Source of the DNA: Calamus simplicifolius
Lineage: Eukaryota; Streptophyta; Magnoliopsida; Arecales; Arecaceae
DNA length: 64,000 bases
NCBI GenBank assembly: GCA_900491605.1
Contig: UESW01001667.1
Location: forward strand, 318,162-382,161
Direction of reading: 5' to 3'
Shown here piece after piece: positions 13,901 to 25,900 of the stretch (the stretch's first letter is position 1; each line of letters begins with the position of its first letter). A program made the translations under genes and the position numbers. The notes beneath the pieces are model-generated. The model did no database searches. It had not been told where the DNA came from and saw only the letters and a program-made list of their open reading frames with translations.

Positions 13901-16900
13901 AAACACTTAAAACATTTGATATCTCTATTTCTAGTTGTTTGGGCTGGTTCTTTACCTTTAACCAAAGTAGAACCTGCATCCTTGTTCTTAGATGGTTCGG
14001 GCTTACTTTTGGAATCAACCTTTTCATCCCTTTTGCTCCAACTAGATTTCCAAGTGGATGAACTAGAAGTCTGCCCATGCTTTGTTAAACCCCTTCTTTT
14101 GAGTTGCCTTTCAACTTTCATGGCCATATGCACCATGTCATCAAGCTCCACATAATGCTGCAACTCAACTACATTTGCGATTTCAGGATTCAAACCTCTC
14201 AAAAATCATGCCATGGTTGCTCCCTTTCCTCCTCTACATTAGCACGAATCATGGCAATCTCCATTTCTTTATGGTACTCTTCCATGCTCTTAAACCCTTG
14301 AGTTAGACTTTGCAACCGCTGGTGCAATTCTCGATAATAATGAGATGGAACAAACTTCTTTCTTATGACAGATTTCATCTCATCCCATGTATCAATAGGT
14401 CTCTCACGATTTCTTCTTTTATTCAAAACAACATGATCCCACCAAACAATAACATAATCAGAAAACTCCACAGCAGCAAGTTTCACCTTTTTCTCTTTAG
14501 AATATTTATGGCAATCAAACACCAATTCCACTTTCTTTTCCCACTCCATCAAAAGGAGATAAGTCAGAAACATTAAAGTTAGCACTAATACTATACTCAC
14601 ATGGTAGATTAAGTTTGTAGGCATTGTCATTGATGCGTTCCACTACTTGAAATGGTTTATCGCCCCTTGGTAGGAGTTTAGAATGCATTTGTTCCGAAAA
14701 ATGCTATTTTCTTAAGTGTAACCAAACCCAATCTCATGGTTCAAATACAACTTTCTTGTGGCCTTTATTGGCTTGATTTGCATATTGCTCGGTCCACCGC
14801 TCAATATCTATACCTGAAGCATCCCACTTATTTTCAAATGTTTTAGTGAAGTCTGGTAAAACAACTAAAGGTGCATTAGTCAACTTTTCCTTGATGAGCT
14901 TAAATGCCTTCTTTTGTTCCTTTCCCCACTTAAAGAGAACATTCTTCTTGATGACTATAGTTAAGGGTGTGGCTAGACTACTAAAGTCCCAAACGAATTG
15001 CTGGTAAAAACTAGCCAAACCATGAAAACTTCTTACTTGACTTACTATTGTAGGCGTTGGCCAATCTTGGATTGCCTTCACCTTTTTTTTGTCCACTCCA
15101 ATACCTTTAGAACTTATAACAAAACCAAGAAACACAAGCTTATCCATGCAGAAGCTACACTTCTTAAGACTAGCAAATAACTTTTCTTTCCTTAAAATTT
15201 CTAAAACAAGTTTTAGATGTTCAGCATGTTCATCAAAGTTTTTGCTATATAAATCAAAATATCATCAAAGTAGACAATTACAAATTTGCCAATGAATGCA
15301 TGCAAAACATGGTTCATAAGTCTTATGAAGGTACTAGGAACATTGGTTAATCCAAAAGGGATACTAACCATTTATACAAACCATATTTTGTTTTACATGC
15401 AGTTTTTCACTCATTACCTTCTCTCATCCTAATCTGATGATATCCACTCTTAAGCTCAATTTTAGAGAACACATAAGATCCATACAGTTCATCAAGCATA
15501 TCATCTAATCTAGGAATGGGATGACGATACTTTACCGTAATGCTGTTGATGGCTCGGCAATCAACACACATTCTCCATGTCCCATCTTTCTTAAGCACTA
15601 ATAATACCAGAACCGCACAAGGACTCATGCTTTTTCTAACATACCCCTTCTTCATCAGCTCATCTACTTGCCTTTGAAGTTCCTTTGTCTCCTCAGGGTT
15701 GCTTCTATAGGCAGGTTGGTTTGGAATTGTGGCACCGGGTATGAAGTCAATTTGATGTTCAAAATCCTGCAAAAGAGAAACAATGTTGCTCGGCAAAGAA
15801 CCGATAAAATCATTAGTAGATAAAAAGGTCTCCTTGTACAAGAGCACTATAAGGGGCTAATGAGAAATTAAAGCTTTCTTGATCTCACTTTTCTTTGCAA
15901 TGAAATTATATCTTTCCTTTCTTGCACACAGCCGAACTCTCTTCTCTCTCCTTTTTCATCTTATTAACATTTTTCTTACTCCTTTCCTCTCTTTTTCTTT
16001 TTTTTTTTTTCTTTTCTCACATGTTCGGCCTCACTCTCTTTTTTTCTTTTCTCTTGCTCTTTGCAACTTCAATTGGTCGTCAAGAACCTGTTTCGGAGTC
16101 ATTGGCACAAGTGACATGCTGCTTATTAATAGTAAAAGAGTATCTATTGGTGAGACCGTCATGTGTGACCTGCCGATCGAATTGCCACGGTCTTCCCAAC
16201 AAGATATGACATGCATGCATAGGAGCAACGTTACAAAGCACCTTGCCGTCATATTTTCTCATGGAAAATGCCACCATCACTTGTTTAGTTACCTTGATTT
16301 CTCCACAATCATTTAACCATTGAAGTTGGTAAGGTTTTGGATGCTTCAAAGTAGATAACGCCAATTTCTCCACTAACTCGGTACTAGCCACGTTCGTGCA
16401 ACTCCCGCCATCAATTATCATGCTGCAAACTTTGTTATTCACAAAACACCGAGTGTGAAACAAATTCTTCCACTGGTTATTTTCTTCTTTTACTTGCACA
16501 CTAAGAGCTCGTCTTGCCACCAATGACTCACCAACTATAGCACATTCCCTATCATAGGTGTCTTGAAGAGATGACATGTCATCTTCTTCTTCATCTTCCG
16601 AAACGAGCTCTCCTTGCGGCGTGATCACCATTACCCTCTTGTTCGGGCACTCACGAGCTAGGTGACCCTGCCTTGACATTTAAAACACTTAATGTCACGA
16701 CTTTTAGTTATAGTTGGCTCGGTGTTATCTTGTTTTGGTGCAGCAGCTTGTTTGGCATCTTTAGAGGGCTCGGTCCTCGGCTTGTACGATGAAAATGTAT
16801 CCCGTTTAGGAGCTGGTTTCCATGTATTTGGAGCAGCCGCATTTGATCCCCTCCTAATCAAGTTTCTTCACCTCATTTGTTGCTCAATTTTGATGGCCAT

Positions 16901-19900
16901 GTGCACCATGTCTTCTAATTCTACATAATGCTACATCTCCACCCGATCATGGATTTCTGGGTTTAATCCTTGCAAGAACCTTGCCATGGTTGTCTCACGG
17001 TCCTCTTCCACATTAGCATGGATCATAGCAATTTTCATCTCCTTATGATATACTCATCAATACTCCTACTACCTTAGGTGAGGCATTGGAGTTTGTTGTA
17101 CAACTCGATAGTAGTAGCTTGGGACGAACCGCTTGCGCATGATCGTTTTCATTTCCTTCCATGTCTCCACGGGACGTTCTCATTTCTCCTTTCTTTCAGT
17201 AACTGATCCCACCAAACAATAGCATAGTCAGTGAATTCAATTGCAGCAAGTTTTACCTTTTTTAACTCGGAATAATGGTGGCAATCAAAGACCATTTCCA
17301 TCCGCTTCTCCCATTCTAGATAAGCCTCAGGATTGCTTTTTTCTTCGAACGATGGAATCTTCACGTTGATGCTCCCCAGATTATCATCCCTTCTCGGCCT
17401 ACCGATCCTAGCTTCTCTATTTTCATAACCACGCTCAAATATGCCTTGGTTTATATGTGTTTCTTCAACCTCCTCTAAACCAGCATCATCTTTTGTATCT
17501 CCCCATTGTCCACCCGGTGGTTCATACCTAGGCTGCCTAATGGAATTGTTTTGCCTTTGTTCCCTAGGTGTTCCCTCCTCCAACCTATCTATCCTCATAC
17601 AATTGTTCCAATTCAGCCCTCATCATCCGTCTCATCTCCCCTATCAGCGCTTGTAATTGTAGGCTCGAAAGGGCTCATTGTTGAACCTCCTCGATGGAGT
17701 TTTCTTCTTGGTTGAGTGACATGCTTAAGATCAAGAAACAGGATTAAGGAAACTCACTAGCGCTCCCTCACATGTTTCACTCACTAAATTTGGCTTTTGT
17801 TTTGATGTTCTCACCACTCTTGCCTTTTTTCACTCTTTTGTGTTTTTTAGGATTCTTAATCAGACTCAAGGAACAATCAGCAATTCAAATTGAGAATTCC
17901 AACCACAAGAGTAAAAAAAGTTAAGAAAAGAAACTTCAAAAGGAAGCAAAAAAACATGCCAAAGAAATAACTGGAATGCAAAAGGAATAAGAAAAAGAAC
18001 AAACAAAGTAGATTTGTTTAAGCAAGGAAACAATTTGCCATGAATAAAGGCCTTCCAAAAGGAATAAGACAAACAAAGCAGATTTGTTTAAGAGAGGAAA
18101 CAACTTGCCATAATTGCTCCTCAATCACTAATCTCCACTTTTCTTCTTTATGAAGCTTTCATTAACTTTCCAGAATGATCAAAATCATTTAAAATTTATG
18201 CTAAAATGTCGTAAAACAGAATGCACCTCAATAAAGCAACTTTTCAACTCTTCTATGTCTATTCAACTTCCTTTTTTTTTCTCAAATTTTTTTTTGATTC
18301 CTTCTTTCTTCCTACTTTTTTTTCTTTTTTCTTTAACTCAAACTCAACACGACAAGATTAAGAACATAAGAACAAAAGAAACATAATAGAACAAAGAACA
18401 AGAAAACAAGGAACAAGAAAGGAATGAAACAGAATAAGATAACATGAAACAAGATTTGACCTTTGACGTTAAATTTTTTTTTTTTGGATATCATGGAAAC
18501 AAGAATTAAAAGGATATCCAAACTTGCCTTAGAGCCAAGGATACCGAACCTCGTCGACAAGGCGACGAAACCCGACCCACCAAATCTGGAATCAAACCCC
18601 AAGATCTTCAAAGCACAAGTTTATTGAGCCCTAACCCATTACCTAATAAGATAAGAATCAAAGACCACGAATAGGAAGACGCCACACCTAGAATCTCAAT
18701 AATGCTCAAGAACTCTAGATGACAAGTCGGTTGTTTAAACGCCACAAGATATCACTTGATAAGTTCAAGAATCTTCTCAAAAAAATAAGAACACAAAAAA
18801 AGCTCAAAACTCTTTCATCATGATCTGCAAATAAAACCAAAGGATTTACAATATATAAAAGTCGAGCCTGCTAACTTGAAAAATCCATAATGATATTTTT
18901 CAAGCTGAAATTAATCCCCAAAATGGTTGAAAATATTCAAAAATAACAGATCCTAACTAGAAATGTCATACCTCAAAAGGTGCCCATAAATTACATATAT
19001 GGCACCCACAAATAGGAAAGTATGCCGAAAGTATGCCGAAATTACGAATATGACAAGTTGGCCTTCAAAAATGGCTAGAAAATGTGTTCATCTCAAGGAG
19101 AATTTTTAGAGCCATAATCATGTTGACCAAAACACTCTTATCGGGCCTCCATGTGTAAGCCACTTTGCCAACTTGTTGAACTAGCCCATTTAAAGCTTCC
19201 TTGAAACGTTTGGCTCTAAGTCTTGTAATTGGCCCGCTTGGAAGAGACAATGGATCATGAGAATGCCAATCATGCTTGAGTGTAGCTTTGTTTGCATCAC
19301 TAGGTGGGGTCGGCTACATGAATTCTTTTACTCCATTCAACTCGGTTTTGAGTTATATTTTTTGTAAATGTAAAGATTTTAAATCTTTTTTTAAGCACTT
19401 TCTCTTATCTAATTTTTGGTGTACCTCTTATCTTTTTTTCTTTTATGTGTAAAGCTACATCTTCGCACAAATGCATCTCTCGGTTTACATTGTACATGTT
19501 CAAATCATTTAAATTATCATTCCCTTAATTTATTCTCAATTGGAGTTGCTTCTATCATTTTATGAATGGTTTTATTTCTTATCCTATCTTTTTTTTATAT
19601 TATTGCACATTCATTTCAACATTCTCATTTTTACCACATTGACCTTATGTACAGTATTTTCTAACTATCCAACATTTCGTGTCATATAGCTAGTCTTATG
19701 ACTATTCTATAAAACTTTTTTCTTCAACTTGTAAGGTATTTTATAATCACATAATATTTCAGTTGCACTTCTCAATTTCATCAAACCTGCTTTAATCCGA
19801 TAAACATCATCCTTAGTCTCTTCTTATGAATGATATATCTTAAATACCAAAAATGATCATTTTAATAAATTTATGGTCCTTAATTTTTACTTTACATTTA

Positions 19901-22900
19901 TCTTCATCTTTATTTGCACTAAAATTACATTCCATGCATTTTGTCTTTATCCTATTTAACCTAAAACATTTAGTTTTACTTACAATTAATTTCAGCCTTA
20001 GTTTCATCTGCTATATTATCTGTAAATAACATGTATCAAAGAATACTCTTAAATATATTTAGTAAGCTCGTTTATAATTAAAACAAAAAGATAGAGAATA
20101 AGAGCAGATCTCTTATGTAAACCTATTGTAGTAAAAACTTTGCTAATATTACCATCAGTAGTTCTTACACGTAACTATTTCATCATACATATCTTTTATT
20201 ATGTTAATATATCTAACAAGTACTCCTTTTTCTAATATCCACCATAAAATTTTTATAGGGATCTTGTCATATGCTAAACTAAATCAATAAAAATTATATG
20301 AAGAACCTATTTCTTTTATCTTTAGTTATCCATTAACCTCTTAAGGAAAAAATAGCTTCTATAGGCGACCTTCATGGCATAAAATTAAATCGACTCTTTA
20401 ACATTTTTATAGTACATCTCAATGTATGTTCAATTACTCTCTCAAAGTTTCATAGTATGACACATGAGCTTAAAACCATGATAATTAAAGCAGTTTAACA
20501 TTTTAAATAATTAATTTTAAATATTTAAATTTTTTACTTCTTGGTATCTCTTGGCTTGCAACAAAGATTGCAAGCTTCATTGCAAGCTAAGACATACCAA
20601 GGAGTAAAAAATTTAGGTATTTGGGATCAATTATCTAGCAAGAAGGTGAAATAGGTGAAAATGTGAATCTTAGAGTTAAAGCAGGATGTATGAAGTGAAG
20701 GAGTACTTTGGGAGTATTGTATAATCAATGCATCCCATTAAAATTGAAAGAAAAATTCTATAAAACCGTTATTAGGCTAGTTTTGTTATATGGAACATAG
20801 TGTTGGGCAATATTGAAACAACATATGAATAAAAGTGTAATAGAAATGCACATATTAAGATGGATATGAGGTAAAACTTTAAAAGATAGAATTAAAAATA
20901 AACATATACGAGAAATGATAGGAGTAGTCCCGATTGAAGATAAAATAAGAGAAAATCGATTAAGGTGGTTTGGACAAATACAACGAAGACCTTTAGATTT
21001 TCTAGTTAGAAAGAGTGATCTTTTAATAATCCATTATAATAATATTGGTAGAGGTAGACCTAAATTAATATGGATAAAAATAATTAAAAAAGATGTAACT
21101 ATTTATAATTTGAGTGACGACTTAGTCCCGAATAAACCAAAGTGAAGGAAGCAGATTCATGTAGCCGACCCTATGTGTTGGAATAAGGCTTAGATGAGTT
21201 GAGTTGTAAATATTTTCTTTATTCTTATAAAGTGATACTATAATGCTCTTCATCTATTTATTAGGTATCTTTTTATTTTTTAAAATTTTATTAAATAAAT
21301 TTGTCATCCAAGCTACTCTAGTTTCACATAAATATTTTCGAACTTCTTTACAAATCTTATCAGGTCTGACAGCTTTTTATTTTTATCTTTTTTTATAGCC
21401 TCTTTTACTTCAGATGTCATAATTTTACAAGTATACACCATAATTTCTTTCTCAATAAAGCTAATAAGACATCCTAAATTATTTATATAATTTTTATTTA
21501 ATAATTTATTTAAAATAATTTCTTCATTTTTTTTATCTCTGTTTCTTTAATCAAAACTTTTGATTATTATCTTTAATACATTTAACTTGAAATATATCTC
21601 TAGTTTTTTTCTTTCTTATTCTAAAAATTTTATATATCTTTCTCTTCATCTTTAGTGTCTAACTTGTGATATATTTCCTTATATGCCTTACATCTGACCT
21701 TTCGTACCATCTTTTTAACTTCATCATGATGATCAGAATTGACATCTCTAGCATTATTTTGAGTACTAGGTTGCTTAGAAACATTTTCTAATTCCATTAG
21801 AATCTTTGGACATACTTCTCCAACTAGCAAATCAACACTTAAAAACTGTCAGCTTTGCGGCTTTTCTTTTCCATGACAACTTAGGTTGCTGTGGACACGT
21901 TGTGGACATGTCTAGCTTTGAATGTCACACAGCGATAGATTGGATGTCAGGCAATGCTTGATGTGCATAAAAAACTACAAGAATTTTTGTATTAACGTGT
22001 AGCTACATCTTTGACAACTTTTCTAATATTGAATTGATCTATAAATTTTGTTTCCTTTAGATTGGTGGCTTTAAGATTTTAAATTTATGCGAGGTATCCT
22101 TTGTAGGTAGTTACCGTCTTTGTTTCTATTATTTTTTAGCATCTCCATTCTTATTGCTATATTGTTGCCTGGCTAAAACAAAAGATTTGCGAAACCCAAA
22201 ATATTCCTAGTGCAAGTATAGATATTATTGAGTTCTTCATCTAATTATCTTCTTTTTCTTTTTGAATGTTGCAGTGTTAATTGGACTCCTTCATTTTTGC
22301 TGAAGCGGTACATCTTAACAGGAATCCGTGATGGTCCACATGAACCATTTATTGCCGATTCCGTGGACTTTGTTGTCAGCCAGGTATGCATAGACGACTT
22401 TGTTGCTGAGATGCTGTTGAATAGGTTAACACATTTTCTGTCTTTTCTTTTTTTCCGCTGATGGCATCAATACGTTTTTGTTAAATCTGACTTTCAATTC
22501 CTACATACATGTGCACACCAGGCATGTTCCCCTTGTGTCATTATCATTAACTCTTACAATTCTGTATATCTAGTTAAGGCTAGGAAATAATTACACATGC
22601 TATTTGAAGTTCTAGTTTTATCTAAACAAGCGTAGAATATATTGATGCTTGACATGGATTCCTTTTGATCATTGAGTTTCATTAGTTGAATTTGGTTCAT
22701 CTTCCATGAGCACCGCACTCTTTCCATGTTGCTGACTGCACCCACATGCTCGTGTTTCCCTCTCTGGTGTGTTTGTGTGCATGTGTGACATAAGTTCTTG
22801 GTTTCTGTGTGCGGGATAGGGATTCGCCCATTGTTCTTGAGTTTCTCTTTCTCTCTCTTTGGGGAGGGGGGTGTTGTCAGGGCTGCAAGGTGGGGTGTAA

Positions 22901-25900
22901 CTACATTTTTTTCAAGTACTACTGTCATTCTAGTAGTTTCTTGACGTGACCATATGAATGGAAATTGCAGCATCATCCATGTCAACCCATCTTGCTGCAT
23001 ATTCACATCTTCCTGTTTGTGATCTTCTCTGATACAACTTCCTGCATTGTTATGTAGTTCCTTCATTTATTTTTTTCAAGTACTACTGTCATTCTAGTAG
23101 TTTCTTGACGTGACCATATGAATGGAAATTGCGGTATCATCCATGTCAACCCATCTTGCTGCATATTCACATCTTCCTGTTTGTATCTCTCTGATACAAC
23201 TTCCTGCATTGTTATGTAGTTCCTTCTTTTATTTTTCTTTTTTCTTACACTTGCTGAAGAATTTAGGCCTGCCCTATAAATTGGATGCAGTAAAGCTTCA
23301 AGATCATTATTTATACATTGTATTAAAGGCAAGAAATCAAGCTGTCCCATTTTTCCTTTTTTTTAAAATGATTTCATTGAAGAAACTAAATTTAAATAAT
23401 TATATATACTTGCTGCAACTTTTAATCCAGTAATACTATAATTAAAGAAAATAATACTATAATAGGTGCCATATTCACAGGTCTCTAGTTCCATGGAGAC
23501 AACATCCTAAGGGCATGGGGAAGGAATTAAATGGGAAAGAGATACATGGTTCAAATATCACGTCTATTCACAAGCGGTGCAGTTATGAGATAGTTTTCAT
23601 TGGGTCTCTTATTTTTGAGTTTAAACTCTTGTACACATCATGCAACTAAAAGATTTGCTACTCCCAATCCTAAGTAGTGCTTTAAATCCCAACTAAAAGA
23701 TGCATGGTGCATTTTTCCTTTTCTGCCTCATTTTTCCACCATGCTATAAATTCTAAGTAGTGCTGAGAATGTTTTGTTTGCCTCTCTATACGTCAATTCC
23801 TTCCCCAAGAACTTCATATTTGGTCATGAGACCAGGGTTAGTAAAAGTACAAGATGATGTGGTAGAAATTATGTTGAAGACTAGTGTTGTTTATTCTATG
23901 GCCACATTAGGAGCCCTTATCATGGAAGATGCTAGCTGTGCTGTAGCACCATAGAATCTCATATGCTGCCTTTCACAGCCCTATGTACAGGAATAACAAG
24001 CTTGAATTAATCGTGTTCAAACTTTGGTAACTATTGTAGAACTTAAATTTCATTACATATTTGTGAGCTCTGAATTTAAGTCTTATATGCATTGGAAGTA
24101 GCAGTTCTCTGTTTTTCCTTTTACTGAATATAATTTAATAGACTATTTATTAAAAGCAAATGTTATTTTCCTTTCTATTCATAACAATATTTTGAAATTT
24201 TCAGGTCGAAACATTGTCAAGGGAGGACCTTTCATCAAGGTTAACATTGAATGTGAATGTCATGTCAGTTGGTCCTCTCTTGCTACCAGATTCCTTCATC
24301 ACTATTATGGACGTAAGTCATCCAGATTTTCTATATTCGATATATTGTTCTCTTTGAGTTATTTATTATATCATATCCGCCAAGATATCTATGAAATATT
24401 GCTTGGAGAATTTAGTTTCCCATGTCTACAATTTATATTTTATAATGTTGATAGTTTAGAAGAGAGTCTTTCTAGGGCAACTTTCACAACTTAAGAACCC
24501 CTACATGTCAGATACGCATATGCTTATGGATGGCAAATTTCTCTTTTAGCAAGTCGATGAGAAAATGGAGTAACATCATCATATGACTAGCATAATTGTG
24601 GAACCTGATGATATATGGTAATTCATCTACATTGTATCTAGGAGGGAAAAAATGTTTATTTCAAGAGCTTAAGATTCCTTAGAATATTAGCTAATGGTGA
24701 GAGGTCTCTTTTAAAGATATAGCTAACATAACAACAAAGGACCTTAGTTATTGAGCAAGTCTATGGTCAAATCAGACTTACAAGGTATTAGCTTTGTTGT
24801 ACATAGCGATTTTCATTAGGATGAGCAAAGGAAAGAAAAGGTACATTCATGGGGATCTCTCTCTTTTTCATTTTTTTGGCCCGCAAGGGGGATCCATGGT
24901 TATTGTTGTTTCTGCCTTTATTCTTTTGCTTACTTCCATTTAACTTCTACTTTCAGAAGTATTGAGTATAACAGGCCTTAAGGGGTCAGCTGTTGGGTGA
25001 CGACACAAGTAATGGACATTTAGATTTGTAATTTTCTACCTTTCAAAAGTATTCTGAAGGTTATTGTGTGAAAGTGTTAAGGGGCCAAATAAGTTGCTTA
25101 AGGAGTAAGTTATTAGTTTCGGGTCTAATTATTTAGGGACAATTTATACTGTTGTATTTTGTTGTCATTCCTTTTTACCTTTTTGTAAGTGATGGTTTCT
25201 ACTCTAATGTAATTGTAGATTAATTACTCTTTGACAGTGTTTGGAATAGCACAAATATCTACCCCAATATGAATAGAATAGGAGTTGTATTAATTGCTCA
25301 TGAGGCTTTGATACAAGGAATATTGCTTTTTATTTAGTTTTTGAAAGAAATATTGCAAAAATGTTGTCATCTTTTATCATCCTTGTCCATGTTGGTGCCA
25401 TTACAACTTTATATTCTCTCTTTTTCTCTCCTCTATCTTCAGCACGCATATAGACAGACATGCAGAGAGTGAAAGAACCTACTTTAGAATCAAATTTCAT
25501 TTTGAAAATGGTTGATTTATTAAAACAAAAAAAAGGTGTGACACCATTTGATGTCGAGGTTAATTAATTCAACACTGGAGGTTTGTATAAGGTATCATGT
25601 TTTTGAAAGAACAGTAGAACATGTTTGATCAGTTGAAAAAGATGAACAATGGTTTGAAGGTCACTGATGTTAGCAGTATTGAAAGGGCAACCATCTAATG
25701 CGGTGGAACAAAGTCTTGAGGTGATCCGATAAGGATCAGCTCAACAAGATCCAACCACCATCAGTCTGCAAGAGAAGGGGGTGTGATTTGCAAATAATGA
25801 TCAGGAATACCCATGGTTTAGATTGATGAGATTATGGAAGAAAGTCATCTGTAAAGTTGGTTGTCGTAGCTGTAGGATCACCATCCACTACCACTTAGTG

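Larger units (their letters stand above)
3387..22274 (+). other. giant maspardin intron, about 18.9 kb
   Basis: Donor gtaagt follows exon b and the acceptor gttgcag precedes exon c. The two exons share a split Ile codon, which shows that they belong to one transcript. Apart from about 1.2 kb at the 5' side and 0.5 kb at the 3' side, the intron consists of an hAT-like element, RTE LINEs and Ty3/gypsy sequences. Confidence 0.88.

Noticed and set aside
13166..14576. + strand frames such as 13682-14155 and 14310-14576 as genes
   Set aside because: They lie opposite to the gag and protease of element B and have no family features; they are complement shadows.
23760..23954. 64-codon frame in a maspardin intron as an extra exon
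   Set aside because: The maspardin reading frame is continuous without it, and it has no matching splice sites or conserved residues.
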